Of a DNA stretch of 59,976 nt, positions 1 to 9,967 are shown piece after piece. The DNA comes from Hyphomicrobiales bacterium (lineage in GTDB: Bacteria; Pseudomonadota; Alphaproteobacteria; Rhizobiales; Rhizobiaceae). Every line of letters starts with the position of its first letter. Within the stretch, counting starts at the first letter, position 1. Both the position numbers and the translations under genes were made by a program. Below the pieces are notes generated by a model. It was not told where the DNA came from, ran no database searches, and saw only the letters and a list, made by a program, of their open reading frames with translations. Location of the stretch: the NCBI GenBank assembly GCA_900474095.1, contig UCOA01000053.1:1-59976 (forward strand). Reading direction: 5' to 3'.

Positions 1-624
1 GTCATCGTCGATCCCGCCGATGACCTCAATCGCAATGCTGCCAACGCAATCCTGAAAATTCTCGAGGAGCCGCCAAAACGATCGTTGTTCCTGGTGCTGA
101 CCCATGCGCCGGGCAAGCTGCTGCCGACGATCCGTTCGCGCTGCCTGCCGCTGCAGTTGAAGCCGCTGGCACCCGCCGCTTTGCGCGACGCGATGACCAA
201 TCTCGGCTTCGACCTCTCCGGTCCGGATGCGCAAAAAGTGCTTTCGGCTGCGGATGGCAGCGTGTCGGAAGCGTTGAAGCTGATCAATTATGGTGGCCTC
301 GACATCATGACCGCCTTCGAAGCGATCCTTGCCGGGCAGGGGCCGGCGGTCCGCAAGGATATGCACAAGCTCGCCGATGTTCTTTCCGCCAAGGATAGCG
401 AGACCATTTTCGGTTTCTTTTCGGCGCTGGTGAGCGGGCATGTCATGCGGGCGGCACGACAGGCGGCAGCCGCCGGCGACATCGCCGGGGCCGAACGCTT
501 TGCCCGGCTGTCGTCAGCCATCGGCGAGCGGCTTTCCCTGGCGCAAGCCTATAATCTCGATCGCAAACAGACCGTTCTTTCGATCCTCGACGACATCAAG
601 ACGCAGTCCCTTCCGGCGGTCTGA
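1..624 (+). CDS. holB: DNA polymerase III subunit delta' (3' part)
   Basis: The reading frame is open from the first base, so the true start lies upstream of the window. Visible residues include an NAANAILKILEEPP stretch (sensor/P-loop-neighbour region of the clamp-loader AAA+ fold), then THAPGKLLPTIRSRC, the sensor 1/SRC arginine-finger motif of DnaX/HolB clamp-loader subunits, followed by a helical C-terminal collar domain. Delta' is the rigid stator of the clamp loader that places the beta clamp on DNA. The next intact gene is metG, the usual Rhizobiales order. About 207 residues are visible out of roughly 340 in the family. Identification is firm from the SRC motif and context. Confidence 0.93.
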   Translation, partial: VIVDPADDLNRNAANAILKILEEPPKRSLFLVLTHAPGKLLPTIRSRCLPLQLKPLAPAALRDAMTNLGFDLSGPDAQKVLSAADGSVSEALKLINYGGLDIMTAFEAILAGQGPAVRKDMHKLADVLSAKDSETIFGFFSALVSGHVMRAARQAAAAGDIAGAERFARLSSAIGERLSLAQAYNLDRKQTVLSILDDIKTQSLPAV

Positions 625-870
625 ATTTCCACTTGTGTTCGACCGCGGCTGCAAGATCGATGCGGTTATGTGCGCGTTGCAGGTCCTGTTCAGATTGTCC
701 CTTCAGGCGACCACGGCTGGTCAGCTTGTTCCATATCTAGGTGAGCTCACCGAGTTCCTCATGCATCTTGAGGACGAACCAGTCCCGATCCCGCTGGATC
801 TGGTGCAGGTCTCCATAGGCCGCCGATGCGCGAGAGAATGTATTGCCAGGGTGTTTCACGCCCCTTCGTT
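625..870 (-). pseudogene. Decayed MazG-like pyrophosphatase
   Basis: This fills the 427-base gap between holB and metG. Read on the minus strand, the frame gives DLHQIQRDRDWFVLKMHEEL, then GELT, a TAG stop at 737–739, then IWNKLTSRGRLKGQSEQDLQ, RAHNRIDLAAAVEHKWKF. These blocks match the order of small MazG-like nucleotide pyrophosphohydrolases (RDRDW, K..EE.GEL, RGR.KG, D...I..KW). Two lesions are visible: the stop where family members have Gln (CAG to TAG), and loss of the roughly 20-residue segment between QDLQRA and IDLAAAVE that carries the ADVL metal-binding part. The N-terminus fades into unrecognisable sequence around 870. It is a relic rather than a gene; family assignment is from memory of motifs. 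Confidence 0.6.
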
Positions 871-1051
871 CGCTTAATGTTCCAGATTGCGGCAGCGATT
901 GTCAGGCGTGCGTAGGATCTGGACGTTGTTGCTGGACAATTGATTGTGCGGCATCCGCAGGCAGCTTTTCTGGGGGTATACTGTTTCATCCGGCCATGGG
1001 ATGCGCTAATAGCCAGACACCAAAAGATCAGACACAGGCCGAAACCCGATC

Positions 1052-2611
1052 ATGACCGACACGTCCCCGTTTTACATTACCACCGCGATCTCCTACCCGA
1101 ACGGCAAGCCGCATATTGGCCACGCCTACGAGTTGATCGCGACGGATGCGATGGCCCGCTACCAGCGGCTGGACGGACGCGACGTATTTTTCCTGACGGG
1201 AACCGACGAACACGGCCAAAAGATGCAGCAGACGGCACGCAAGGAAGGCATTTCGGCGCAGGAACTCGCCGATCGCAACTCGGCCGAATTCCAGAAGATG
1301 GCGGTGTTGCTGAATGCCTCGAATGACGACTTCATCCGCACGACCGAGAAGCGGCACCACGAGGCGGTCAAGAATATCTGGAGCCGCATGGGCGAGGCGG
1401 GCGATCTCTACAAGGACAGCTATTCCGGCTGGTATTCCGTGCGCGACGAAGCCTACTATCAGGAAGGCGAGACCGAACTGCGCGCCGATGGCGTGCGCTA
1501 CGGACCTCAAGGGTCGCCGGTCGAGTGGGTGGAAGAAGCGAGCTACTTCTTCAAGCTCTCCGCCTACCAGGACAAGCTGCTGAAGCACTATGAGGAAAAT
1601 CCGGATTTCATCGGTCCGGCCGAGCGCCGCAACGAGGTGATCTCCTTCGTTAAATCCGGCCTCAAGGACCTGTCCATGTCGCGCACGACATTCGACTGGG
1701 GCATTCCGGTTCCGAACGACCCGGGCCATGTCATGTATGTCTGGGTCGATGCGCTGACCAACTATATCACAGCGACCGGATATCTGACCGATCCGGAAGG
1801 GCCGCGGGCGAAATACTGGCCGGCGGATATCCACATGATCGGCAAGGACATCATCCGTTTCCATGCGGTCTACTGGCCAGCCTTCCTGATGTCGGCGGGC
1901 CTGCCGTTGCCAAAGAAGGTCTTTGCGCACGGCTTTCTGCTCAACAAGGGCGAGAAGATGTCGAAATCGCTCGGCAACGTCGTCGATCCCTTCAATCTGG
2001 TCGAACATTTCGGCCTCGACCAGATCCGCTATTTCTTCCTGCGCGAAGTCTCCTTCGGCCAGGACGGCAGTTATAGCGAGGAGGGAATCGCGACCCGCAT
2101 CAATTCCGACCTCGCCAACGGCATCGGCAACCTCGCCAGCCGTTCGCTGTCGATGATCGTCAAGAATTGCGACGGGAAGATCCCCGAATGCGGACCGTTG
2201 ACCGAAGAGGACAAGGCGATGCTGGCGTCGGCCGATGCGCTGCACGCCTCCACACGCGACGACATGAACACGTTGATGATCCACCGGGCGCTGACCTCCA
2301 TCATTGCGGTGGTTTCCGAGGCCGACCGCTATTTCGCAAGCCAGGAACCGTGGGCGTTGAAGAAAACCGATCCGGCGCGCATGGCAACCGTGCTCTACGT
2401 CACGGCGGATGTCGTGCGCCAGATAGCCATACTCCTGCAGCCTTTCATGCCGGAGTCGGCGGGAAAGCTGCTCGATCTCGTCGCCGTTGCGACCGACAAG
2501 CGCGATTTCGCGTCTCTTGGCAAAGCGGGACGTCTGGTCGCAGGAACGCCTCTGGAGGCGCCGAAGCCGGTGTTCCCGCGCTATGTCGCGCCGGAGCGTG
2601 AGGACTCTTGA
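1052..2611 (+). CDS. metG: Methionyl-tRNA synthetase
   Basis: 519 residues. Charges tRNA-Met and initiator tRNA with methionine in the cytoplasm. The class I HIGH motif is PHIGH at residues 20–24 and the second signature KMSKS at 302–306; both lie in the expected order, with the connective-peptide region between. The protein stops after the anticodon-binding helical domain and has no C-terminal EMAPII/Arc1p dimerisation domain, the short form usual in alphaproteobacteria. The ATG at 1052 has no strong Shine–Dalgarno, but the upstream frame is not conserved and the [18 protein letters not shown] start is canonical. Only one base separates its stop from the TatD start, so translation is probably coupled. 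Confidence 0.97.
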   Translation: MTDTSPFYITTAISYPNGKPHIGHAYELIATDAMARYQRLDGRDVFFLTGTDEHGQKMQQTARKEGISAQELADRNSAEFQKMAVLLNASNDDFIRTTEKRHHEAVKNIWSRMGEAGDLYKDSYSGWYSVRDEAYYQEGETELRADGVRYGPQGSPVEWVEEASYFFKLSAYQDKLLKHYEENPDFIGPAERRNEVISFVKSGLKDLSMSRTTFDWGIPVPNDPGHVMYVWVDALTNYITATGYLTDPEGPRAKYWPADIHMIGKDIIRFHAVYWPAFLMSAGLPLPKKVFAHGFLLNKGEKMSKSLGNVVDPFNLVEHFGLDQIRYFFLREVSFGQDGSYSEEGIATRINSDLANGIGNLASRSLSMIVKNCDGKIPECGPLTEEDKAMLASADALHASTRDDMNTLMIHRALTSIIAVVSEADRYFASQEPWALKKTDPARMATVLYVTADVVRQIAILLQPFMPESAGKLLDLVAVATDKRDFASLGKAGRLVAGTPLEAPKPVFPRYVAPEREDS

Positions 2612-2612
2612 A

Positions 2613-3392
2613 ATGCTGATCGATACCCATTGCCATCTGGACTTTCCGGATTTCGAGGCCGAGCGCGACGCGATCATCGAGCGCGCCAGGGCGGCCGGTG
2701 TCGGCCAGATGATCACCATTTCGACGCGGGTGAAGAGGTTCGACACGATCCTTGGCATTGCGGAACGCTATGCCAATGTCTTCTGCTCGGTCGGCACGCA
2801 TCCGCACAATGCGGACGAGGAGCTGGATATCGAAACGGCCGATCTAGTGCAGCTTTCGGCGCATCCCAAGGTCGTCGCGATCGGTGAGGCAGGGCTCGAT
2901 TATTTCTACGATAACGCGCCGCGCGATGCGCAGGTGATCGGTCTGCGCCGCCATATCGCGGCAGCGCGGGAAACCGGGCTGCCGCTGGTGATCCATAGCC
3001 GTTCGGCGGACGAGGATATGGCGGCGATCCTGGCCGAGGAAACAGGGAAGGGGTCCTTCCCTTTTCTGCTCCATTGCTTTTCTTCCGGGCCGGATCTGGC
3101 GCGTGTCGGCGTCGAGCTCGGCGGCTATGTTTCCTTTTCCGGTATCCTGACCTTTCCGAAATCGGAAGAACTGCGCGAGATAGCCAAGACCGTTCCGCAT
3201 GACCGCATGATCGTCGAAACCGACGCGCCGTATCTGGCGCCAAAGCCGTTCCGAGGCAAGCGCAACGAGCCCGCCTATGTCGCCCATACGGCGCAGGTCC
3301 TGGCCGAGACGATCGGCGTTTCGACGGAGGAGATCGAGACGATCACCACCGAAAACGCGTTGCGCGTTTTCTCGAAGATGCCGAGGCTCTGA
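2613..3392 (+). CDS. TatD-family metal-dependent DNase
   Basis: 259 residues, full length for the YcfH/TatD amidohydrolase-like TIM barrel. Metal ligands are visible in order: DTHCHLDF at the N-terminus (HxH), GEAGLDYFY, the His of IHSR, LHCFSSG and the final Asp in ETDAPYLAP. Family members are 3'-5' exonucleases/DNases thought to act in DNA repair and quality control. The ATG at 2613 was chosen because it follows the metG stop by one base and starts exactly at the conserved first strand; the longer open frame upstream overlaps metG. It sits as the middle gene of the conserved metG–tatD–MBL unit. Confidence 0.93.
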   Translation: MLIDTHCHLDFPDFEAERDAIIERARAAGVGQMITISTRVKRFDTILGIAERYANVFCSVGTHPHNADEELDIETADLVQLSAHPKVVAIGEAGLDYFYDNAPRDAQVIGLRRHIAAARETGLPLVIHSRSADEDMAAILAEETGKGSFPFLLHCFSSGPDLARVGVELGGYVSFSGILTFPKSEELREIAKTVPHDRMIVETDAPYLAPKPFRGKRNEPAYVAHTAQVLAETIGVSTEEIETITTENALRVFSKMPRL

Positions 3393-3393
3393 C

Positions 3394-4230
3394 GTGGCGG
3401 CGAGGCGGGTTTTCACCATTCTCGGCTGCGGCTCGTCTCCGGGCGTACCGCGCATCAATGGCGACTGGGGAGCCTGCGACCCGACCAATCCCAAAAACCG
3501 CCGCACGCGCGCGTCCTTGCTTGTGCAGCAGATTGGTCCAGACGGCGGAGCGACAACCGTTGTCATCGATACAGGACCGGACTTCCGCGCACATATGATC
3601 GCGGCAAGGGTCGAGAATGTGGATGCTGTGTTCTACAGCCATGCGCATGCAGACCATATCCACGGTATCGACGACCTGCGCGGCTACGTCCAACACACCG
3701 GCAAACGCATGCCGATCTGGAGCGATGCGGCAACGCTGGACCGCATTCGCGAGGCCTTTCGCTACTGCCTCGAAACACCGCCCGGCAGCAGCTATCCGCC
3801 GATCGTCGAGGCGAAGATCATCGATCCGTCGCTGCCGGAAATCACGATCACCGGCGCCGGTGGTGCGATCGTTTTTCAGCCTCTGTTGCAGCACCACGGC
3901 AGCATCGTATCCCTCGGATTTCGCATCGGCGATTTTGCCTATTGCAGCGATGTCAGCGGTTTCCCTGAGGAGACGATCGCCAAGCTGTCGGGGCTCGACA
4001 CGCTGGTGATCGACACCTTGCAATACAAGTTCCACCCAAGCCATCTGTCGGTCGAACAGTCGCTTGGTTGGATCGAACGCTTCGCCCCGAAACACGCCGC
4101 GCTGACCCACATGCATACGCCGCTCGACTACGAGACGCTGATGCGCGATACGCCGGATCGCGTCGAGCCGGCCTATGACGGGATGCGGTTTGAATTCGAC
4201 GTGACCGACGAGGGCGGGCCGATCAGCTGA
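3394..4230 (+). CDS. MBL-fold hydrolase, PhnP-like
   Basis: 278 residues from a GTG start one base after the TatD stop. The metallo-beta-lactamase HxHxDH motif appears as [10 protein letters not shown], followed by further metal ligands in [17 protein letters not shown] and the late THMHTP His. Closest functional relative by layout is PhnP (cyclic phosphodiester hydrolase), and rhizobial genomes carry this gene directly after tatD. The substrate here cannot be told from sequence. Its last eight bases overlap the 3' end of the convergent purC, so there is no room for a bidirectional terminator between them. Confidence 0.88.
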   Translation: MAARRVFTILGCGSSPGVPRINGDWGACDPTNPKNRRTRASLLVQQIGPDGGATTVVIDTGPDFRAHMIAARVENVDAVFYSHAHADHIHGIDDLRGYVQHTGKRMPIWSDAATLDRIREAFRYCLETPPGSSYPPIVEAKIIDPSLPEITITGAGGAIVFQPLLQHHGSIVSLGFRIGDFAYCSDVSGFPEETIAKLSGLDTLVIDTLQYKFHPSHLSVEQSLGWIERFAPKHAALTHMHTPLDYETLMRDTPDRVEPAYDGMRFEFDVTDEGGPIS

Positions 4231-5176
4231 AATAAGGCTGCAGGTTGCGCCGGATGCGATCAAGAACGGTGGCCCCGGAAAGATCCGCCACGAAACGCTG
4301 GCCGGTGATCGTCTCGTAAGCCTCGATATAGACTTTCGAGGTCTGTTCAACGAGATCGGTCGGAATTTCCGGGATCGGGTCCTTGTAGGGATCGCAGCGT
4401 TCGGTCACCCAGGCGCGCACGAAATCCTTGTCGAAGCTCTTCGGCCGCGCGCCGGTGGCAAAGCTTTCTGCGTAGCTCTCGGCAATCCAGTAGCGGCTGC
4501 TGTCGGGTGTGTGGATCTCGTCGGCGAGAACGATGCGGCCCTCCTTATCCGTGCCAAATTCATATTTGGTATCGACGAGAATGAGGCCGCGTTCGGCGGC
4601 GCGCTCCTGGCCCCGCTGAAACAGCGCCAGGGCGTAACGGGACACCGTTTCCCATTGTTCTGCGGTCAGCAGTTTCTGCGACAGGATATCGGCGGCGGAA
4701 AGCGGCTCGTCATGGCCGCCGTCGAACGCCTTGCTGGTCGGCGTGATGATCGCTTGCGGCAGTTCCTCGTTATCCTTCAGGCCGTCCGGCAGCTTGAATC
4801 CGTACATGTCGCGTTCGCCGTTCCTATATTTGGTCAGGATCGACGTGCTGGTCGTGCCGGCAAGATAACCGCGCACCACAATTTCGACCGGCAGGATGTC
4901 GAGCCGCGTGCCGACAACGACGTTGGGATCGGGATAGTCGATGACGTGGTTGGGGCAGATGTCGGCCGTTTTTTCAAACCAGTAGCGGGCGGTCTGTGTC
5001 AGCACCTGACCCTTGAAGGGGATCGAGGTCAGGATCACGTCGAAGGCGCTCAGCCGATCCGTCGCAATGATGATCCGCCTGCCATCCGGAAGATCGTAGT
5101 TCTCGCGAACCTTGCCTTTGTAGCGTCCCGGCAGTTCGGGAATGAAAGCGTCTGAAAGAATGCGCAAATCGCTCAT
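4223..5176 (-). CDS. purC: SAICAR synthetase (long form)
   Basis: 317 residues. Catalyses ATP-dependent ligation of CAIR and aspartate, step eight of purine biosynthesis. N-terminal GKVRENYDL is the ATP-binding start, [11 protein letters not shown] the conserved nucleotide/CAIR-site motif, and [14 protein letters not shown] the C-terminal signature. Length is about 70 residues more than E. coli PurC (237), matching the longer bacterial/yeast-like form; many rhizobia carry this copy besides the short one next to purSQL, so the window copy may be a second purC. ATG at 5176 begins at the conserved SDLRIL region. Confidence 0.93.
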   Translation of the reverse strand: MSDLRILSDAFIPELPGRYKGKVRENYDLPDGRRIIIATDRLSAFDVILTSIPFKGQVLTQTARYWFEKTADICPNHVIDYPDPNVVVGTRLDILPVEIVVRGYLAGTTSTSILTKYRNGERDMYGFKLPDGLKDNEELPQAIITPTSKAFDGGHDEPLSAADILSQKLLTAEQWETVSRYALALFQRGQERAAERGLILVDTKYEFGTDKEGRIVLADEIHTPDSSRYWIAESYAESFATGARPKSFDKDFVRAWVTERCDPYKDPIPEIPTDLVEQTSKVYIEAYETITGQRFVADLSGATVLDRIRRNLQPYFS

Positions 5177-5301
5177 CGAGTCCGGTCTTTCGCTGACGGT
5201 TGAGATTGGTGTCGCTTAAGCCCGGTACATGTCAAAGGTCAAGCGGAAGGCCGTAAACAATTCGGTATTCCGATGAAATGCCGAAGCGCTTCGAACGAAT
5301 G

Positions 5302-5376
5302 TGGTACGCCCAACGGGACTCGAACCCGTGTTGCCGCCGTGAGAGGGCGGCGTCCTGACCACTAGACGATGGGCGC
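5302..5376 (-). tRNA. tRNA-Glu (anticodon CTC)
   Basis: Reading the minus strand gives a full cloverleaf: acceptor GCGCCCA pairing with TGGGCGT (one G–U), D arm with TAGTGGTCAGGA, anticodon stem CCGCC/GGCGG around loop CTCTCAC (anticodon CTC), T arm with GGTTCGAGTCC, discriminator A and an encoded CCA. It lies between purC and the accessory region; its 3' end faces purC. Confidence 0.96.
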
Positions 5377-5916
5377 TCGGGGCTATTGACAGCACCATAC
5401 AACAAAAAGGACGAATAGGCACCATAGAGCGCTGCCAGCCAACCATGATGAAGATCGACCATCGTGTCTAGCGGTTGCTTACGCCCAAGGGTAACGCATG
5501 AGCGGGCGCGAAGTCTTTGCGACCGAATATCATGCTAAATCGATAAAGCATTACCGTTGAAATTCTGGCGGAGCCGCAGTCTGCCGTGGCAGGAGCTCCC
5601 TCCATTATCGAAGGGAAAAGTGCACCCCTCCCGTCGGGCGGATTATTGCGCCAATGTCGACGCCAAGAATTTGGCCGCGCGCTCCTGCGCAGCGCGCGCT
5701 TTTTGTGCTCCCGATTTCAAAAAGAAATCCTGCGTGCCGCCTTCAAAAACAACGAGGCTCGATGATGAACCGACACCAGGTCACGCAATTCTTGTCCGAT
5801 GGAGAGGGGAAAGACCCGATCTGCGCTGCGCCAGATCAAACGTGTCGGACTTCAAGTAACAACCCCAACCCGAGGTTTTGACATCGCCCATTCTCGCACA
5901 CAGGTTTGTGGCACGG
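5377..5916. other. 540-base gap, possible hydrolase-tail relic
   Basis: No intact gene. On the minus strand, about 5645–5760 reads VVFEGGTQDFFLKSG, AQKARAAQERAAKFLASTLAQ and a stop. The pattern (valine strand, GGTxDFF, then an amphipathic terminal helix) resembles the C-terminus of a dienelactone/alpha-beta hydrolase, but there is no recognisable upstream homology. A GC-rich hairpin with a short T run (5677–5704, plus strand) falls inside the same stretch. Confidence 0.25.
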
Positions 5917-6882
5917 TCACGCGGGTGCAGCGACAGCTGCATATTTTTGTGCAACCACTGCGCAAACCATCAATTGAATTTGGTGAAAAAGCATGAGTGG
6001 CAGTACGATCGCACCGATCGACTGCCCGGCGAAAATGACGCCTGCCATCGGTACGCCGCTGGCAAGGCTTTTCTTCGATCCACAAAACGTGATGGTGATC
6101 TGGTCTGGCTTGCTGAAACCCATAAATCTGCTGCCGCGCATGGTGAAGGTCAGCACAATGGCGAGCAGTAGGATGTCGAGCCCGATAACGATGGCGATAT
6201 CTCGCAGCGAGAAGGTTTGCCACAATCCTTCGACAACCGCCTTGCTGAAGGCGAGATAGACGACCATCAGGATTGAACCTCTGTCGACAGGGGTCAGCAT
6301 TTTCTTCTTGGAGCGAATCCAATTCCCGATCCACGGCTGCAAGATCTGCCCGACGACGAAAGGCGCGAGCAACTGCAACAGGATTTTCTGCAGGACATCC
6401 CAGGAAAAACCCCCGTGACCACCGACGGAGTAAAGCAGGCCGACGAGCATCGGTGTCAGAAACATGCCGAATATATTGGATGCCGAAGCAGCGCAAATCG
6501 CAGCCGGAACATTCCCCCCGGCCATCGACGTGAATGCGATTGAGGACTGCACTGTGGACGGCAGGACACAGAGGAAGAGGATGCCCAGATAGAGTGGCTG
6601 TGGCAGGATTGAATCCGGAATGAGGCCGAGCGCCATGCCGAGCAGGGGGAAAACAGCGAATGTCGTCAGAACAATGACGAGGTGCAGGCGCCAATGCAGG
6701 ATGCCGGCGATGACAACATCGGTGGACAGGCGTGCGCCATGCAGAAAGAAAAGGAATCCGATCGCAATGCTGGTCGCGACGCCGAAATAATCCGCAAAAT
6801 TGCCGGTCGCAGGAAGCAAAGAAGCGAGGGCGACGCTACAGACGAGCAGGAGCGTAAAGGTGTCGGGTAAGAAACGGCGCAT
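5917..6882 (-). CDS. SBF-like (YfeH-type) transporter
   Basis: 321 residues with nine to ten hydrophobic segments covering almost the whole chain. The sequence pattern (FFLHGARLS after helix 2, LPSTVQSSIAFT in the middle, and GSKKSLASGVPMA in the C-terminal half) is that of the SBF-like family (PF13593) related to bile acid:sodium symporters. The two re-entrant broken helices would sit at the STVQSSIAF and SKKSLASG motifs. Substrate unknown; a sodium-coupled organic anion is the general family expectation. A good GAGG Shine–Dalgarno precedes ATG 6882. It lies 22 bases after the SSADH stop, as the last gene of the minus-strand catabolic operon, so it may handle an intermediate or product. Confidence 0.85.
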   Translation of the reverse strand: MRRFLPDTFTLLLVCSVALASLLPATGNFADYFGVATSIAIGFLFFLHGARLSTDVVIAGILHWRLHLVIVLTTFAVFPLLGMALGLIPDSILPQPLYLGILFLCVLPSTVQSSIAFTSMAGGNVPAAICAASASNIFGMFLTPMLVGLLYSVGGHGGFSWDVLQKILLQLLAPFVVGQILQPWIGNWIRSKKKMLTPVDRGSILMVVYLAFSKAVVEGLWQTFSLRDIAIVIGLDILLLAIVLTFTMRGSRFMGFSKPDQITITFCGSKKSLASGVPMAGVIFAGQSIGAIVLPLMLFHQIQLMVCAVVAQKYAAVAAPA

Positions 6883-6904
6883 GATTTTCCTCGCATTCGA
6901 TCAG

Positions 6905-8338
6905 TCAGACGGATTCCGTCACCAGCTTGGGGTTGAAATAGCTATCCATCGCTTCGGTCCCGCCTTCGGATCCGTATCCTGAATCCTTGATTCCGCCGAA
7001 GGGCAGTTCCGGCAGTGCAAGGCCGTGATGGTTGACCGATACCATTCCGCTTTGAATATCCCGTCCCAGCGCGGTGCTTGTTTTCGCCGACGTTGTGTAT
7101 GCGTAGGCTGCCAAACCATAGGGAAGGCGGTTGGCTTCCTCTATGGCAGCCTCATAGGTGGAAAAAGGGCTCACAACCGCAATCGGGCCAAAGGGCTCCT
7201 CGTTCAACACCCGGGCCTCCAGCGGCACATCGGTGAGGACGGTGGGTTTGTAGAAATTCCCACGGTTGCCAATGCGCTCGCCCCCAGTCGCGATCCGTCC
7301 TCCTCGCGACACAGCATCGACCGTCAGCGCTTCCATGGCCCCGATTCGTCTGCCGTTTGCAAGCGGTCCCATTGTTACGCCCGCATCCAGTCCGTTGCCC
7401 ACTTTGATCGCCTCTGCCGCCCTGACAAAGCCATCGAGGAACTTGGCATAGACCTTCTCCTGGATGAGAAACCGGGTTGGAGCAACGCAAACCTGACCCG
7501 CATTGCGGAATTTCGCTCCAGCCAGGATTCTGACAGCAAGATCGACGTCGGCATCGTCGAACACGATCGCCGGCGCGTGGCCGCCAAGTTCCATCGTCAC
7601 CCGCTTCATATGCGTGCCCGCCAGAGCCGCCAGCTGTTTGCCGACAGGAGTGGAGCCCGTAAAGGAGATCTTGCGAATGATCGGATGGGCAATCAGGTGA
7701 TTGGAGATATCGGCGGGCACGCCATAGACAAGATTGAGCACGCCGGCCGGCAGGCCGGCATCGACGAATGCGCGGACAAGCTCGGCACAACTCGCTGGTG
7801 TTTCTTCCGGTCCCTTGAGAATGACCGAGCATCCCGCCGCAAGACCGGCCGAAACTTTGCGCACGGCCTGGTTCAACGGAAAGTTCCAGGGGCTGAAGGC
7901 GGCTACTGGACCAATCGGCTCTTTGATGACGATCTGGCGAACATTGGGAGACCGCGCAGGGACAACTCGACCATACGCCCGCCGCGCCTCCTCGGCAAAC
8001 CAATCAATCGTATCGGCTGCCCCCAAAGTCTCGGCTCTGGATTCCGCCAGCGGCTTCCCTTGCTCGAGGGTCAATATTCGCGCAATTTTCTCGACCCGGT
8101 CCCGTAGCAACTGCGCAGCGTTGCGCAAAACCTTGGATCGTTCGAATCCGCTGATTTCCCGCCAGATGTTAAAACCGGCAGAGGCGGCGGCAAGGGCTTC
8201 GTTAAGGTCGTCCCGCCCGGCATTTGCCACCGTTCCAATGATTTCATCGGAGGCGGGATTGACGATCGAAAGGCGCTCTTTCGAGCCGTCGTGCCAGACG
8301 CCGTCGATGTAGAGTTGTGTTTGCGGATAGTCCGACAT
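6905..8338 (-). CDS. SSADH-type aldehyde dehydrogenase
   Basis: 477 residues, the length of GabD-type NAD(P)-dependent dehydrogenases. Motifs: PWNFPLNQ (cofactor fold start), GSTPVGK, general base Glu250 in TMELGGHAP and nucleophile Cys284 in NAGQVCVAPTR; C-terminal PFGGIKDSGYGSEGG. The start is the ATG at 8338, seven bases after GGAG; the open frame upstream is not ALDH-like. It should oxidise the semialdehyde made by the neighbouring aminotransferase (for example succinate semialdehyde from GABA). Upstream in the same operon are the GGT-like and aminotransferase genes, downstream the SBF-like transporter. Confidence 0.9.
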   Translation of the reverse strand: MSDYPQTQLYIDGVWHDGSKERLSIVNPASDEIIGTVANAGRDDLNEALAAASAGFNIWREISGFERSKVLRNAAQLLRDRVEKIARILTLEQGKPLAESRAETLGAADTIDWFAEEARRAYGRVVPARSPNVRQIVIKEPIGPVAAFSPWNFPLNQAVRKVSAGLAAGCSVILKGPEETPASCAELVRAFVDAGLPAGVLNLVYGVPADISNHLIAHPIIRKISFTGSTPVGKQLAALAGTHMKRVTMELGGHAPAIVFDDADVDLAVRILAGAKFRNAGQVCVAPTRFLIQEKVYAKFLDGFVRAAEAIKVGNGLDAGVTMGPLANGRRIGAMEALTVDAVSRGGRIATGGERIGNRGNFYKPTVLTDVPLEARVLNEEPFGPIAVVSPFSTYEAAIEEANRLPYGLAAYAYTTSAKTSTALGRDIQSGMVSVNHHGLALPELPFGGIKDSGYGSEGGTEAMDSYFNPKLVTESV

Positions 8339-8360
8339 CACGTTCTCCGATGTTTTGAAA

Positions 8361-9953
8361 TCAGTAGCCCAGGGCGCATCCGTCCTTGCGGTGATCGGAC
8401 GCGCCGAGCAGGGTTCCGTGTTGATGGTCAATCCAGACTGCCTGTGCCCCGCCAATGGCCCATTTCGGGGGCACCACCTTGAAGCCTCGGCCGTTGAGAT
8501 TTTCGCCGATGACAGTTCGAATTGTTTCCTCGGCTTCAATCGTCTTGGTGCCGGGAAGGGGAAACAGACGAGGAAGGTCGACCGCCGACTGTATATCCAG
8601 GCCGTAGTCGAACAGCTTCGACAGAAAATGCGCATGTCCCATTGCCTGATAGTGACCGCCCATGACGCCGAACGAGAGGGCTGCTTTGCCGTTTCGCGTC
8701 ACCATTCCCGGAATGATCGTATGCATTGGCCTCTTGCGCGGGCCGATCGCATTGGGATGTCCCTCCTTCAGTACGAAACTCTGGCCGCGGTTGTGAAACA
8801 GCACTCCCGATTTCGGTGCCATGAGGCCACTGCCGTAGGGATGGAAAATTGAATTGATGAAGCTGACGGCATTGCGGTCTTTGTCGACCACCGAGATATA
8901 GACCGTGTCCGAGTGCTCCACGCCATCGATGAAGCCGGTAGCATCGGAAGCTTCATTCAATTTAATCTTTGAGGCAAGGCTCTCGGCAAGTTCATCTGAC
9001 AACAGAAAATCGACCGGGACATTCGAGATTGCCGCGTCTGCCAGCCAGCGTTCGCGTGCTGCATAGGCAAGCCGCGTCGCCTCGACTTCGATGTGCAGGT
9101 TGTCGGCGTTTAGAGGATGACCCGACGGCGTGAATCGTTCCAGAATCTTGAGGATCATCAAAGCGATGATGCCCTGTCCATTCGGAGGGCATTCATGAAC
9201 CGTCCAACCGCGATAGGTTGCGCTGATAGGCGCGACATATTCCCCTTCGGCGGATGAGAAATCCTCGATGGTGTGCAGGCCGCCGAGCGAGCGAAGATAA
9301 GAGGTCATGTCTTCGGCGACGCCACCACGGTAAAATGCATCACGGCCGTGCCTGCCGATCACCGATAACGTCTCTGCGAGTTCCGGCTGACGCTGAATGG
9401 ACCCAACTGCGGGAACTTCATCGTTGTCGAGGAAAATGCGGCGCGTCGACGGGTCGAGGGCGAGCATGGCGCGCTGATGCGAAATATCCGCGGAAACGCG
9501 CGGTGTAATGCCATAGCCGTCATGCGCAAGCGCGATTGCTGGCGCCAAGATATCGGCCATCGACATGCGCCCATGATCTGCCACGAGGCGCGTCCAGGCG
9601 TCGACAGCGCCTGGAATGGTCACCGCGTGAGGCGAAGACCGCGCGATCTCGGAAATTCCCTGGTCCTTGAACCATTTGAGATCCACGGCCGCGGGCGTGC
9701 GACCAGACCCATTATAGGCGATCACCTGGTCGCCTCCGTTGAGGGCCAGCAACGCGAAACAATCGCCGCCAATGCCGGTGGAGCCGGCCTCGACTACGCA
9801 CTGGACGGCGCAGGCCGCCACCGCCGCATCGATGGCCTTGCCGCCACTTCTGAGGATGTCGATAGCGGTTATGGTTGCCGTGGGATGGGATGTTGCAGCC
9901 ATGCCGCTACGACCCACAGCGATCGAGCGCCCCGGTTGTTCGAAGTTCCGCAT
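8361..9953 (-). CDS. Gamma-glutamyltransferase-like Ntn hydrolase
   Basis: 530 residues, one chain expected to self-cleave into large and small subunits. The N-terminal signature GSTGIGGDCFALL and the processing/nucleophile region HSDTVYISVVD are present; Thr of DTV is the likely catalytic N-terminal residue, as in YwrD-like members rather than the TTH form of E. coli Ggt. No signal peptide is seen, so it is probably cytoplasmic, unlike periplasmic Ggt. The ATG at 9953 follows AAAGGA by seven bases and is preferred over a TTG at 9971. It may hydrolyse a gamma-glutamyl conjugate in the guanidino/amine route, or another cyclic or amide substrate; the chemistry is not settled by sequence. Confidence 0.87.
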   Translation of the reverse strand: MRNFEQPGRSIAVGRSGMAATSHPTATITAIDILRSGGKAIDAAVAACAVQCVVEAGSTGIGGDCFALLALNGGDQVIAYNGSGRTPAAVDLKWFKDQGISEIARSSPHAVTIPGAVDAWTRLVADHGRMSMADILAPAIALAHDGYGITPRVSADISHQRAMLALDPSTRRIFLDNDEVPAVGSIQRQPELAETLSVIGRHGRDAFYRGGVAEDMTSYLRSLGGLHTIEDFSSAEGEYVAPISATYRGWTVHECPPNGQGIIALMILKILERFTPSGHPLNADNLHIEVEATRLAYAARERWLADAAISNVPVDFLLSDELAESLASKIKLNEASDATGFIDGVEHSDTVYISVVDKDRNAVSFINSIFHPYGSGLMAPKSGVLFHNRGQSFVLKEGHPNAIGPRKRPMHTIIPGMVTRNGKAALSFGVMGGHYQAMGHAHFLSKLFDYGLDIQSAVDLPRLFPLPGTKTIEAEETIRTVIGENLNGRGFKVVPPKWAIGGAQAVWIDHQHGTLLGASDHRKDGCALGY

Positions 9954-9967
9954 GCTATTGTCCTTTA

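Noticed and set aside
1028-2758. 576-codon open frame antisense to metG
   Set aside because: Arg/Val/Gly-rich translation without domain pattern; it mirrors a strongly coding plus-strand gene.
5302-5376. tRNA-Glu as integration site for the accessory region
   Set aside because: The accessory genes lie on the 5' side of the tRNA, not the 3' side used by integrases. No integrase is present, and the only repeat of its end (14 bases near 26208, GTGGTACGCCCAAC) is inside the DUF1537 coding sequence and probably chance.
5677-5704. GC hairpin with T run as terminator of a small RNA
   Set aside because: No promoter or gene on the plus strand upstream; it coincides with a possible minus-strand coding relic, so the symmetry may be incidental.
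7025-8107. 360-codon plus-strand ORF over the SSADH gene
   Set aside because: Antisense shadow of a gene with intact catalytic Glu and Cys.
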